From: Neisseriaceae bacterium
GTDB lineage: Bacteria; Pseudomonadota; Gammaproteobacteria; Burkholderiales; Neisseriaceae
Assembly: GCA_017989485.1 (NCBI GenBank)
Contig: JAGNPU010000066.1
Span: forward strand, 1-8,091
Direction: 5' to 3'
DNA: 8,091 nt
The notes under the pieces are model-generated. The model was given only the letters and a program-made list of their open reading frames with translations. It did no database searches and was not told the origin of the DNA. Numbering within the stretch: position 1 is the stretch's first letter; each line of letters opens with the position of its first letter. The position numbers and the translations under genes are program-made. This document shows positions 1-6,571 of the stretch, in pieces.

Positions 1-1
1 C

Positions 2-646
2 ATAGAGCGCATTCGGTTTACCACCAGTCATCCGCGTGAGTTTAACGACCGCATCATCGACTGCTACCGCAAGCTGCCTAAGTTGGTGTCTCACCTACAC
101 CTGCCGGTGCAAAGTGGCTCTGACCGCGTTCTGTCGGCCATGAAACGCGGCTACACGGCGCTGGAGTACAAGTCGATTATCCGCAAGCTGCGCGCCATCC
201 GCCCAGACCTGTGTTTGAGCTCAGATTTCATTGTGGGCTTTCCTGGTGAAACCGAAGCAGAGTTTGAAGCGACTTTGAAATTGGTGAAGGACGTTGCCTT
301 TGACCTGAGCTATGTGTTTATTTACAGCGCCCGTCCGGGCACGCCCGCGGCCAACCTGCCGGATGAGACGCCACACAGTGAAAAAGTCCGTCGTTTGTCG
401 GCCTTAAACGTGGTGATCGAAGCCGAGACCAAGCGCATTAACCTGAGCATGGTCGGTTCGGTTCAGCCTTGCTTGGTGGTGGGAATTTCTAAGAAAGACC
501 CTAGCCAGCTGCAGGCGCGTACTGAGAACAACCGCGTGGTCAACTTTGTTGGCAACCCGCGTTTGATCAATCAAATGATTGATTTGCGCATTACCGGTGC
601 GGGCACCTTCTCGCTCAAGGGCGAAATTGTGGTGGTTGAAGATTAA
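2..646 (+). CDS. miaB: MiaB, tRNA-2-methylthio-N6-dimethylallyladenosine synthase (C-terminal part, cut by window edge)
   Basis: This radical-SAM methylthiotransferase adds a methylthio group to N6-isopentenyladenosine at position 37 of tRNAs reading UNN codons. The reading frame is open from base 2, so 214 residues are visible and roughly the first half of the protein, with the N-terminal iron-sulfur domain and the CxxxCxxC motif, lies outside. Visible are the second half of the radical-SAM barrel ([46 protein letters not shown]) and a C-terminal TRAM domain over about the last 65 residues ([18 protein letters not shown], then VNFVG). From memory the sequence is very close to the Neisseria protein. 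A TTG at 83 is internal and is not the start. A strong hairpin terminator follows, so the gene ends its transcript. Confidence 0.96.
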   Translation: MERIRFTTSHPREFNDRIIDCYRKLPKLVSHLHLPVQSGSDRVLSAMKRGYTALEYKSIIRKLRAIRPDLCLSSDFIVGFPGETEAEFEATLKLVKDVAFDLSYVFIYSARPGTPAANLPDETPHSEKVRRLSALNVVIEAETKRINLSMVGSVQPCLVVGISKKDPSQLQARTENNRVVNFVGNPRLINQMIDLRITGAGTFSLKGEIVVVED

Positions 647-687
647 GGCTTTGCCGGCGATAGGCACCACAGCTTAAGGCAATCAAT

Positions 688-730
688 GCCCGTTTTTTGA
701 TTTTTTTTTCAAGAAACGGGCTTTTCTTTT
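688..730 (+). terminator. Rho-independent terminator after miaB
   Basis: GCCCGTTT (688-695) pairs with AAACGGGC (714-721). The stem continues inward with one G-U pair and then TTGA/TCAA, giving 13 bp around an 8-nt all-T loop (701-708). TTTTCTTTT follows directly. It lies 41 nt after the miaB stop. Confidence 0.9.
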
Positions 731-749
731 GGGGCGATTGGGTTAGAAT
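722..749 (+). promoter_or_regulatory. Possible sigma70 promoter for the aminotransferase
   Basis: TAGAAT at 744-749 is a fair -10 box (5/6), 64 nt before the aminotransferase ATG. The best -35 candidate, TTTTCT at 722-727 with 16-nt spacing, is poor and overlaps the T-tract of the terminator. A promoter is expected here because the upstream gene is terminated, but the exact boxes are weakly supported. Confidence 0.3.
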
Positions 750-812
750 GAATAACTGTGCCTCAGCGTATGGATGCACCCATCAATCATTGACTTTTAT
801 AGGACAGTAACC

Positions 813-2009
813 ATGTTTCAGCACGTTGATTTTTACCCAGGTGACCCGATTTTTGGTTTGGTAGATGCTTATAATAAAGACACCCGTAGCCCTAAGGTGA
901 ACCTGAGCATTGGTTTATACCAAGATGGCGCCGGCCTATTGCCGTTGTTGGACACCGTGAAAAAAGCGGAAACCGCCCGTGCTGAACACTTGACGCCTCG
1001 TTCTTACTTGCCGATGGAAGGTTTGGCGACCTACCGTAGCGCCGTGCAAAACCTCTTGTTTGGGGCCGATGCGGCCGCGATTAAAGAGGGCCGTATCGCC
1101 ACCGTGCAAACCTTAGGCGGCTCAGGCGCGTTGAAAATTGGTGCCGATTTTTTACACACCTATTTCCCCAACAGCGAATGCTATGTGAGCGACCCTACCT
1201 GGGCCAACCACATCGCCATTTTTGAAGGCGCGGGCATCACGGTCAAAAAATACCCCTACTACGATGCCGAAACCGGCGGCGTGTGCTTTGAAGACATGTT
1301 GGCGCTGTTCAACACCTTGCCAAAGCAAACCATCGTCTTGCTCCACCCTTGCTGCCACAACCCGACGGGCGTGGACTTGAGCCCCGCACAGTGGGACCAA
1401 GTGATTGCCGTGGTGCAGGCACGTGAATTGATCCCGTTCATGGACATCGCCTACCAAGGGTTTGGCGATGGCCTAGAAGAAGACGTGTTTGCCATCCGTG
1501 CGATGCTGGCCGCCGGCGTGTCCTTCTTTGTGAGCAATTCGTTCTCGAAAAACCTGTCTTACTACGGCGAGCGCTGTGGTGGCCTGTCTGTGGTGAGCCC
1601 AACGAAAGCAGAAGCCGATTTGGTGATGGGCCAGTTGAAACTGGTGATTCGCCGTACGTATTCTAACCCACCGGCACATGGTGCTTACATCACGGCAGAG
1701 GTGATGAATAACCCCGCGCTGCACGCTGAATGGGCTGAAGAAGTGGCGCAAATGCGCGTGCGCATTAAGGAAATGCGTCAGAAGTTGTACGATGTATTGA
1801 GTGCCAAAGTGCCGGGCAAAGATTTTTCTTACTTTTTGAACCAGCGCGGCATGTTCAGCTTCACTGGCTTGACCGAAGCTCAGGTCAACCGCTTAAAAGA
1901 TGAGTTTGCGATTTACCTGGTGGGCTCTGGCCGGATGTGCGTGGCGGGTTTGAACAACCAAAACGTGGATTACGTGGCCTCTGCATTCGCCACCGTATTG
2001 CAAGGCTAA
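813..2009 (+). CDS. tyrB: Aromatic amino acid/aspartate aminotransferase (TyrB type, class I)
   Basis: This cytoplasmic PLP enzyme swaps amino groups between tyrosine, phenylalanine or aspartate and 2-oxoglutarate; it serves the last step of Tyr/Phe synthesis and aspartate formation. The 398-residue product has the family's usual length. The ATG at 813 is chosen over an in-frame ATG at 774 because AGGACAG (801-807) sits just upstream and the protein then begins MFQHVDFYPGDPIFGL, matching family N-termini. The PLP lysine is K246 in SNSFSK. Cofactor-binding N183 (CCHNPTG), D211 and Y214 (DIAYQGFG) are present, as are the carboxylate-binding arginines R280 and R374 (GSGRMCVAG). LPMEGL, TLGGSGALK and HPCCHNPTG point to the TyrB rather than the AspC branch. 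The gene appears monocistronic. Confidence 0.95.
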   Translation: MFQHVDFYPGDPIFGLVDAYNKDTRSPKVNLSIGLYQDGAGLLPLLDTVKKAETARAEHLTPRSYLPMEGLATYRSAVQNLLFGADAAAIKEGRIATVQTLGGSGALKIGADFLHTYFPNSECYVSDPTWANHIAIFEGAGITVKKYPYYDAETGGVCFEDMLALFNTLPKQTIVLLHPCCHNPTGVDLSPAQWDQVIAVVQARELIPFMDIAYQGFGDGLEEDVFAIRAMLAAGVSFFVSNSFSKNLSYYGERCGGLSVVSPTKAEADLVMGQLKLVIRRTYSNPPAHGAYITAEVMNNPALHAEWAEEVAQMRVRIKEMRQKLYDVLSAKVPGKDFSYFLNQRGMFSFTGLTEAQVNRLKDEFAIYLVGSGRMCVAGLNNQNVDYVASAFATVLQG

Positions 2010-2035
2010 GCACGCTTCTTAATGATGACCCCATG

Positions 2036-2074
2036 CAGGTTGCCTAAGCCTTTAGGCAACCTGTTTGATTTAAT
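2036..2074 (+). terminator. Rho-independent terminator after the aminotransferase
   Basis: CAGGTTGCCTAA (2036-2047) and TTAGGCAACCTG (2052-2063) form a perfect 12-bp stem with a 4-nt loop (GCCT), followed by the T-rich TTTGATTTAAT. It starts 27 nt after the aminotransferase stop. The T-tract is interrupted, so termination may be partial and allow read-through into the small ORF at 2099. Confidence 0.8.
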
Positions 2075-2098
2075 GGCTTACTGATGGAAAGTATCGAG

Positions 2099-2182
2099 AT
2101 GAATTTAATTACCCGTTTATTGTTATTGGCAGGGATAGGCATTATTTTAAGCTTTGCGGCCAAAGCCTATTTCGGCAACTAA
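2099..2182 (+). CDS. Candidate 27-residue single-helix membrane peptide
   Basis: I do not recognise this ORF. It encodes 27 residues beginning MNLITRLLLLAGIGII and ending AKAYFGN before TAA. About 18 residues form a continuous hydrophobic stretch (roughly residues 6-22), with an Arg before it and a Lys after, which suits one transmembrane helix. GGAAAG (2086-2091) lies 7 nt ahead of the ATG and is a reasonable ribosome-binding site. An in-frame ATG at 2084 would give 32 residues but has no such site. The ORF sits alone between a terminator (2036-2074) and another (2221-2243). I see no convincing promoter between the first terminator and the ATG, so expression may depend on read-through. It could be a small membrane protein, a type I toxin-like peptide or a chance ORF. 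Confidence 0.4.
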   Translation: MNLITRLLLLAGIGIILSFAAKAYFGN

Positions 2183-2193
2183 ACTGGCCCTTT

Positions 2194-2243
2194 GCGCGCC
2201 CATAGGGGCGTGCTCAGGCGTGCCCCACACTCGGGGCATTTTT
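2194..2243 (+). terminator. Double hairpin ending in a terminator, before the lipid operon
   Basis: Two hairpins lie in a row. GCGCGCCC (2194-2201) pairs with GGGCGTGC (2206-2213) around ATAG, with one G-U pair and no T-tract. TGCCCC (2221-2226) pairs with GGGGCA (2233-2238) around a 6-nt loop and is followed by TTTTT (2239-2243), a classic if short terminator. It would end the transcript of the small ORF at 2099, or act as a backup for the aminotransferase. Confidence 0.6.
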
Positions 2244-2313
2244 ATGGATGGTGTTTATTCCTAATCAATAAATGGCTGTTTGGGCTTGGCCTATGGCGGC
2301 ATAAGGATGCAGT

Positions 2314-2970
2314 ATGAGCGTGGACAATAGACGGCCGATTAAGGCCCGCGGTAATCGCTGGGCGAGTGCCACCGCCGCGAGGCTGGCGCAAGCAGGGGTG
2401 TTGCCGAATCAGATTTCCATCGCCAGCATGGGGTTTGCGCTCTTGGCCGGCTTCTGTTTTTGGGTGGGCTTAGGCTATGCCCAAGAGCTGGGTCAGCGCG
2501 TCCTGCTGGTGCTGGGGGCGCTGTGCATCCAGGCGCGACTGCTGTGCAACCTGTTTGATGGCATGGTGGCGGTTGAGGGCGGCATGAAAACACCCGGCGG
2601 GGCCGTGTATAACGAGCTGCCCGACCGTGTGGCGGACACCCTGATTTTGCTGGGCCTGGGGTATGGCCTCAGCGCTTGGCCTTGGGCGGCTCATTTGGGC
2701 TGGGCGGCAGCGCTGTTGGCGATGGCGACAGCCTATGTGCGCGTGTTGGGCGGCAGCTGTGGCCTGCCGCAAAAATTCCTTGGCCCCATGGCCAAACCGC
2801 AGCGCATGGCTGTGCTGACGGGCGCGGCGCTGATTGGGGCCTGCTTGCCGACGCTTTGGGCGCAGTGGCTGATGCTCACCGCCCTGGCGTTGATTGCGCT
2901 TGGCAGTGCGTGGACGGCGTGGCGACGAACAGAACAGGTATTGGAGGATGTGAATGAAGAAGCAAGATGA
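2314..2970 (+). CDS. CDP-alcohol phosphatidyltransferase family membrane protein (YnbA-like)
   Basis: Members move a phosphatidyl group from CDP-diacylglycerol to an alcohol in the inner membrane. The 218-residue product has several hydrophobic segments (about residues 37-58, 64-80, 110-125, 128-145, 168-185 and 188-206). The family signature is recognisable but altered: N79-x2-D82-G83-x2-A86-V87, G96-x3-N100-x3-D104. Classical members have Asp at positions 79 and 100 and Arg at 87; D82, both Gly and the presumed catalytic D104 remain. Asn at both sites followed by NE matches E. coli YnbA as I remember it, whereas Val at 87 is a further change. AAGGA (2303-2307) lies 6 nt before the ATG. Its 3' end overlaps the acyltransferase by 17 nt. 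The fold assignment is firm; the alcohol acceptor is unknown. Confidence 0.82.
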   Translation: MSVDNRRPIKARGNRWASATAARLAQAGVLPNQISIASMGFALLAGFCFWVGLGYAQELGQRVLLVLGALCIQARLLCNLFDGMVAVEGGMKTPGGAVYNELPDRVADTLILLGLGYGLSAWPWAAHLGWAAALLAMATAYVRVLGGSCGLPQKFLGPMAKPQRMAVLTGAALIGACLPTLWAQWLMLTALALIALGSAWTAWRRTEQVLEDVNEEAR

Positions 2971-3619
2971 TGCATTTTATATGCGCTGGGCTTGGGGACA
3001 GGCCTTTACTGGTTATGTCTTGGTGTTGCTCAGTCGCTTGATTACCGGCGTACAGGTGCGGTGGCAGGGCAGTACGCCACAGGCGGGTGCCCGCGTGTAT
3101 TACGGCAACCATTCGAGTAACCTCGATGGCTTGGTGATTTGGTCTGGCTTGCCTAAGGAGATTCGGCCCAGCGTCCACCCCATCGCTGCCCGTGACTATT
3201 GGGACGCCACCGCGCTCAAACGGTATATTGCCAAATACGTGTTTCGTGCCTTATTGATTGATCGGCAAAAACCCAGCGACCCAGATGCCGTGGTGGAAAA
3301 CCCGATTGAGGCCATGGGGGAGATTTTGGCACGGGATGAGGCCATCATTATTTTTCCTGAAGGCACACGTAATCTAGGCGAGGGCATAGGCCCGTTTAAA
3401 AGCGGCTTGTATCATTTGATGAAGCAGCACCCTCAGGCCGAATTCATCCCCGTGTATCTGGAAAACCTGAATCGCGTTTTGCCTAAGGGCACTAAATTGA
3501 TTGTCCCCATTATTTGTTCGGCGACGTTTGGGGCGCCCATTGCGCCTTTGGCTGCCGATGAGGACCGTCATCAATTTTTGGCCCGCGCCCAGCAGGCTTT
3601 ACAGGAGCTGGCCCCATGA
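2954..3619 (+). CDS. PlsC-like lysophospholipid/1-acylglycerol-3-phosphate acyltransferase
   Basis: This 221-residue protein belongs to the PlsC/LPLAT family, which acylates 1-acyl-glycerol-3-phosphate to phosphatidic acid or related acceptors. The catalytic H(x4)D motif is H53-SSNL-D58 inside GNHSSNLDG. The acceptor-binding FPEGTRN is at 134-140 with E136, and a later IPVYLENLN matches the fourth family block. A hydrophobic N-terminal segment (about 15-32) probably anchors it to the inner membrane. GGAGG (2943-2947) lies 6 nt ahead of the ATG, a strong site embedded in the previous gene. The stop overlaps the next start as ATGA. Its position between a CDP-alcohol transferase and a cytidylyltransferase suggests it feeds that pathway. 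A housekeeping plsC may exist elsewhere, so I leave the symbol blank. Confidence 0.9.
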   Translation: MKKQDDAFYMRWAWGQAFTGYVLVLLSRLITGVQVRWQGSTPQAGARVYYGNHSSNLDGLVIWSGLPKEIRPSVHPIAARDYWDATALKRYIAKYVFRALLIDRQKPSDPDAVVENPIEAMGEILARDEAIIIFPEGTRNLGEGIGPFKSGLYHLMKQHPQAEFIPVYLENLNRVLPKGTKLIVPIICSATFGAPIAPLAADEDRHQFLARAQQALQELAP

Positions 3620-4563
3620 CCCATGTTGATGCGAATTTAAGAGTGTTGTTACAAGGGCTGTTTGCCCTCTTGGTCGTGGCCAGCGTGATTGGCTTTGTGC
3701 TGGCCAAAATATATGGCCAAGGATCGGCCAAGGCCACCATCGACAACCTCAACGCGCGCATTCGTGCCTGGTGGTTGATGTGTGTGGTGGTGACCTTGGC
3801 CCTGTTGATTGGGACCACGGGTTCGGTGATTTTGTTTGTCCTCATCTCCTTTTTTGCCTTGCGCGAATGTTTGACCCTGACGCCGACCAAGCCCGCCGAT
3901 CATCAAACGCTGTTCGTGTGCTTTTTTGTGATTTTGCCACTGCAGTACGTGCTGGTCGCCACCGGTTGGTATGGCCTGTTTTCGATTTTGATTCCGGTGT
4001 ATGTGTTCCTGTTTGTGCCGACCTTAATCGCCATGGGCGGTGACACCACCGATTACATGGGGCGTATGGCGAAAATTCAGTGGAGCCTGATGATTGCGAT
4101 TTATTGCATCAGCCACGTGCCGGCGCTGTTGATGTTGGACATCGACGGTTTTGACGGGGAAAATATTAAGTTAATTCTGTTCTTGTTGATTGTGGTGCAA
4201 GGCTCGGACGTCTTACAGTATATTGTGGGCAAGCTGTGGGGCAAGCACCCGATTGCGCCTAATGTGAGCCCGAATAAAACCCGTGAAGGTTTTTTTGGGG
4301 GCATCGGCGCAGCGGTATTGCTGGGCACCTCTTTGTGGTGGATTACCCCGTTTGCGCCGTGGCAGGCAGCCCTGATTGCCTTGGCGATTACGCTGGCGGG
4401 TTTTGCGGGCGGCCTGTGCATGTCGGCGATTAAGCGTGACGTCGGGATTAAAGACTTTGGCGCGATGATTCAAGGCCACGGCGGCATGATGGACCGCATC
4501 GATTCTCTGTGTTTTTCAGCGCCAGTGTTTTTCCATCTGGTGCGGTTTTTCTTTACGGGATAA
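3616..4563 (+). CDS. Phosphatidate cytidylyltransferase family protein (CdsA/YnbB-like)
   Basis: CdsA-family enzymes make CDP-diacylglycerol from phosphatidic acid and CTP in the inner membrane. The 315-residue product is highly hydrophobic, with about eight membrane segments. Conserved blocks are SDVLQY (197-202), SPNKTREG (218-225) and the C-terminal signature K273-R274-D275, K279-D280-F281, G287-HGG, D293-R-I-D296. In that signature Q286 replaces the Pro usually before GHGG. A hydrophilic stretch near residues 34-49 (YGQGSAKATIDNLNAR) and the extended N-terminus match the YnbB-type branch more than housekeeping CdsA. AGGAG (3603-3607) lies 8 nt ahead, and the ATG overlaps the acyltransferase stop by 4 nt (ATGA), so the two should be translationally coupled. 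Confidence 0.88.
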   Translation: MTHVDANLRVLLQGLFALLVVASVIGFVLAKIYGQGSAKATIDNLNARIRAWWLMCVVVTLALLIGTTGSVILFVLISFFALRECLTLTPTKPADHQTLFVCFFVILPLQYVLVATGWYGLFSILIPVYVFLFVPTLIAMGGDTTDYMGRMAKIQWSLMIAIYCISHVPALLMLDIDGFDGENIKLILFLLIVVQGSDVLQYIVGKLWGKHPIAPNVSPNKTREGFFGGIGAAVLLGTSLWWITPFAPWQAALIALAITLAGFAGGLCMSAIKRDVGIKDFGAMIQGHGGMMDRIDSLCFSAPVFFHLVRFFFTG

Positions 4564-4566
4564 GAC

Positions 4567-5127
4567 ATGACGACGAGACAACGCTGTGGTTGGGTGTCAG
4601 ACGACCCCTTATATCAGGCCTATCACGATGACGAGTGGGGCCGAGCCGTGCACGATGGCCAAGCCCTGTTTGGCCTGCTGTGTTTAGAAGGCCAGCAAGC
4701 TGGCCTGTCGTGGATTACCGTGTTGCGCAAACGCGCGCATTATCTGGCTTGTTTTCATGACTTCGTGCCTGAAAAAGTGGCCGCGATGACCGAGGATGAC
4801 GTGGCACGGCTGGTGTTGGACCCTGGCATCATCCGCCATCGTGGCAAAATCCAAGCCATCATCGGCAATGCGCGCGCCTATTTGGCCATGCAGGCAGCGG
4901 GTGAGGACTTCAGTGCCTTTGTGTGGGGCTATGCGGCCCCAGAAGGCACGCCGGTGCGTCAGTCCATGGCAGAGGTGCCCGCCAGCACCGAGGCGTCTGA
5001 TGCGCTGGCCAAGGCGCTTAAAAAGCGTGGCTTTAAGTTTGTCGGCTCGACCATATGCTATGCCTTCATGCAGGCGGCCGGCTTGGTGAACGACCATCAT
5101 CGGCCCTGTGATTTGGCCCCGCGCTAA
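4567..5127 (+). CDS. tag: DNA-3-methyladenine glycosylase I (Tag)
   Basis: This cytoplasmic base-excision repair enzyme removes 3-methyladenine from alkylated DNA. The 186-residue product matches E. coli Tag in length and in long blocks: RCGWVSDDPLYQAYHDDEW, CLEGQQAGLSWITVL, GIIRHRGKIQAIIGNARAYL and ALKKRGFKFVGSTICYAFMQ. The zinc site is complete: C7, H20, H177 and C181. E41 in CLEGQQ corresponds to the conserved active-site Glu. The ATG comes 3 nt after the cytidylyltransferase stop, with only a weak GGGA upstream, so translation probably depends on coupling. It shares a transcript with lipid genes to which it has no evident functional link. A bidirectional terminator closes the unit. Confidence 0.96.
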   Translation: MTTRQRCGWVSDDPLYQAYHDDEWGRAVHDGQALFGLLCLEGQQAGLSWITVLRKRAHYLACFHDFVPEKVAAMTEDDVARLVLDPGIIRHRGKIQAIIGNARAYLAMQAAGEDFSAFVWGYAAPEGTPVRQSMAEVPASTEASDALAKALKKRGFKFVGSTICYAFMQAAGLVNDHHRPCDLAPR

Positions 5128-5137
5128 CGCCGTCGTC

Positions 5138-5178
5138 AAAAAAACCGCCGCCTCAGTCAATCTGGGCGGCGGTTTTTT
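5138..5178. terminator. Bidirectional terminator between convergent genes
   Basis: CCGCCGCC (5145-5152) pairs with GGCGGCGG (5165-5172), with an inner CAG/CTG extension. A seven-A run (5138-5144) precedes it and TTTTTT (5173-5178) follows, so either strand yields a GC stem plus U-tract. It serves tag from the left and the permease, whose stop is only 12 nt away, from the right. Confidence 0.93.
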
Positions 5179-5189
5179 ATGGGGGCGGT

Positions 5190-6563
5190 TTAGGCTTCTG
5201 GCAAGGCCTGCCAGCGCCGAACAAAGGCGATTAATACAGGCATCAACAACGGCATCAGCACCCAGAGGCTGAAGATGTAGGTCAGGCCAAAGGGGTCAAA
5301 GAGGTCATCGTCTCGGCCACGGCTTAAGGCATCAAACGTCATGACCAACAGCCACGGCGGCAGCCAAAATACATAGTGCATGGCGATGTGGGTGAGGCGC
5401 TTGGGGTCACCTAGCCTGAGCTGGTTGTACATCACCAAAAGGGTGAGGGCAAAGACCATGACCCAAAAAAAGGTGAACACAAAGACGCCCGAGCCCGACG
5501 CCATAAAACCAGACAGCAGCAGCAAGACGCCGGCGCAGAGGGCGGCTTTAAGCCAGACGCGGCCAGTGCTGAGGCGGTAGGAGAAAATCAGCAGCGACAG
5601 GCCCATGCCCCAAAATAGGGCAAAGCTGAGGGGCAGCAGCAACATTTCCAGGCGGGCATTGTCGATGTTCAAGGTGAAGTCTTGCCGTTCCGACAGGGTT
5701 TCCCAATCGTCAATGCGCTGATAGTCGACGCTGGCAATGGTGTTAAAGGGCACGGTGCTGGGGTCGGCGATGCCTTCGCTAAGGGCAAAAAACGGTGGCT
5801 GGTTGATGCTGGCCCACCAGGCCTCGGGGGTGAGTACAGGTTGGATGCCGTTTTTCTTTTGCAGGGTTTGGTATTGGGTCATGAGGGCCAGAACAGGTTC
5901 GGCCGAGCCTTGTCGCAGCCATTGCAGCAGCCGTTTCTGCTGAGGGTTAGGGTTGTGATAGAACAATAGGGAATGGCCTTTATAGCCGGTAATCACCAGC
6001 TGCTTGGTCGCGTCTGGGCGCACGGCATAGTCATCCATGTTCAGTTGCTCGGGGATGAGGGTCATGCCGGCTGGAATGGGTAGGGCTTGATGCTGGTCGG
6101 CCACGTACTCATAGGGGTCAACATAATAGGGCAATAAGATTTTGACGGTGTCGAGCAGCCGTCGGTTTTCCTGAGCCTGAGCCACGTCTTGATGCAGGGC
6201 CAGACGGGTCATGGCCCCGCCCACATGGGCCAGAGGCAGGGCGCACAGGCTGCTGCACAGCGCCAAGATTAAGGCCCACTCGCCCCACAGTTGGGCGGTG
6301 CTGCGTGGGGCAAAATAGCGAAAGCCATTGTTGCGGCTATACACCACCAGCCAGCCGATGAACAGCAATAGCCCACAGATAAAGGTCATGAAGTATAGGC
6401 CGGCGCTGTTGCCAAGGTGTTGGGTATATTGCTCTTGGCCGAGGTAACCCAGGGCAAACAGCAGGGCGTATAGGCCCAAAATCACGCAGGCCATGGGCAC
6501 AATGCGGATGTTCCAAAGCATGGGGTGGTTAAGGCGGAGGATATGGATTAATTTGGTCATCAT
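5190..6563 (-). CDS. Multi-pass membrane protein, probable ABC transporter permease with large soluble loop
   Basis: I do not recognise a named family. From ATG 6563 the protein has 457 residues and about eight membrane segments: roughly 23-42, 56-75, 94-113, 306-327, 339-355, 358-378, 394-410 and 428-447. Between the third and fourth lies a soluble region of about 190 residues, including LLPYYVDPYEYVADQ, which the positive-inside pattern (RNNGFRYFAPR between segments 2 and 3) would put in the periplasm. The gene directly follows an ABC ATPase, and the three-plus-five arrangement around a large loop suits an ABC-2-like exporter subunit. An alternative TTG at 6575 would overlap the ATPase stop as TTGA and add four residues; I prefer the ATG because GAG lies 7 nt ahead. 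The substrate is unknown. Confidence 0.75.
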   Translation of the reverse strand: MMTKLIHILRLNHPMLWNIRIVPMACVILGLYALLFALGYLGQEQYTQHLGNSAGLYFMTFICGLLLFIGWLVVYSRNNGFRYFAPRSTAQLWGEWALILALCSSLCALPLAHVGGAMTRLALHQDVAQAQENRRLLDTVKILLPYYVDPYEYVADQHQALPIPAGMTLIPEQLNMDDYAVRPDATKQLVITGYKGHSLLFYHNPNPQQKRLLQWLRQGSAEPVLALMTQYQTLQKKNGIQPVLTPEAWWASINQPPFFALSEGIADPSTVPFNTIASVDYQRIDDWETLSERQDFTLNIDNARLEMLLLPLSFALFWGMGLSLLIFSYRLSTGRVWLKAALCAGVLLLLSGFMASGSGVFVFTFFWVMVFALTLLVMYNQLRLGDPKRLTHIAMHYVFWLPPWLLVMTFDALSRGRDDDLFDPFGLTYIFSLWVLMPLLMPVLIAFVRRWQALPEA

Positions 6564-6571
6564 GGCAAAGC

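Noticed and set aside
774..812. Upstream ATG extending the aminotransferase by 13 residues
   Set aside because: The extension (MHPSIIDFYRTVT) matches nothing in the family, and the ribosome-binding site at 801-807 clearly serves ATG 813.
76..3490. TGCCTAAG occurs four times on the plus strand (near 76, 2041, 3152 and 3481), considered as a dispersed uptake-type repeat
   Set aside because: Three copies encode Leu-Pro-Lys in conserved genes and the fourth is a terminator arm; flanks do not agree beyond the core.
3510..3890. 126-residue minus-strand frame across the acyltransferase and cytidylyltransferase junction
   Set aside because: Antisense to two confidently identified genes, with no recognisable motifs and no promoter or ribosome-binding site.
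4684..5160. 158-residue minus-strand frame opposite tag
   Set aside because: It lies antisense within a well-matched tag gene and runs through the terminator; its composition is that of a codon-bias shadow.
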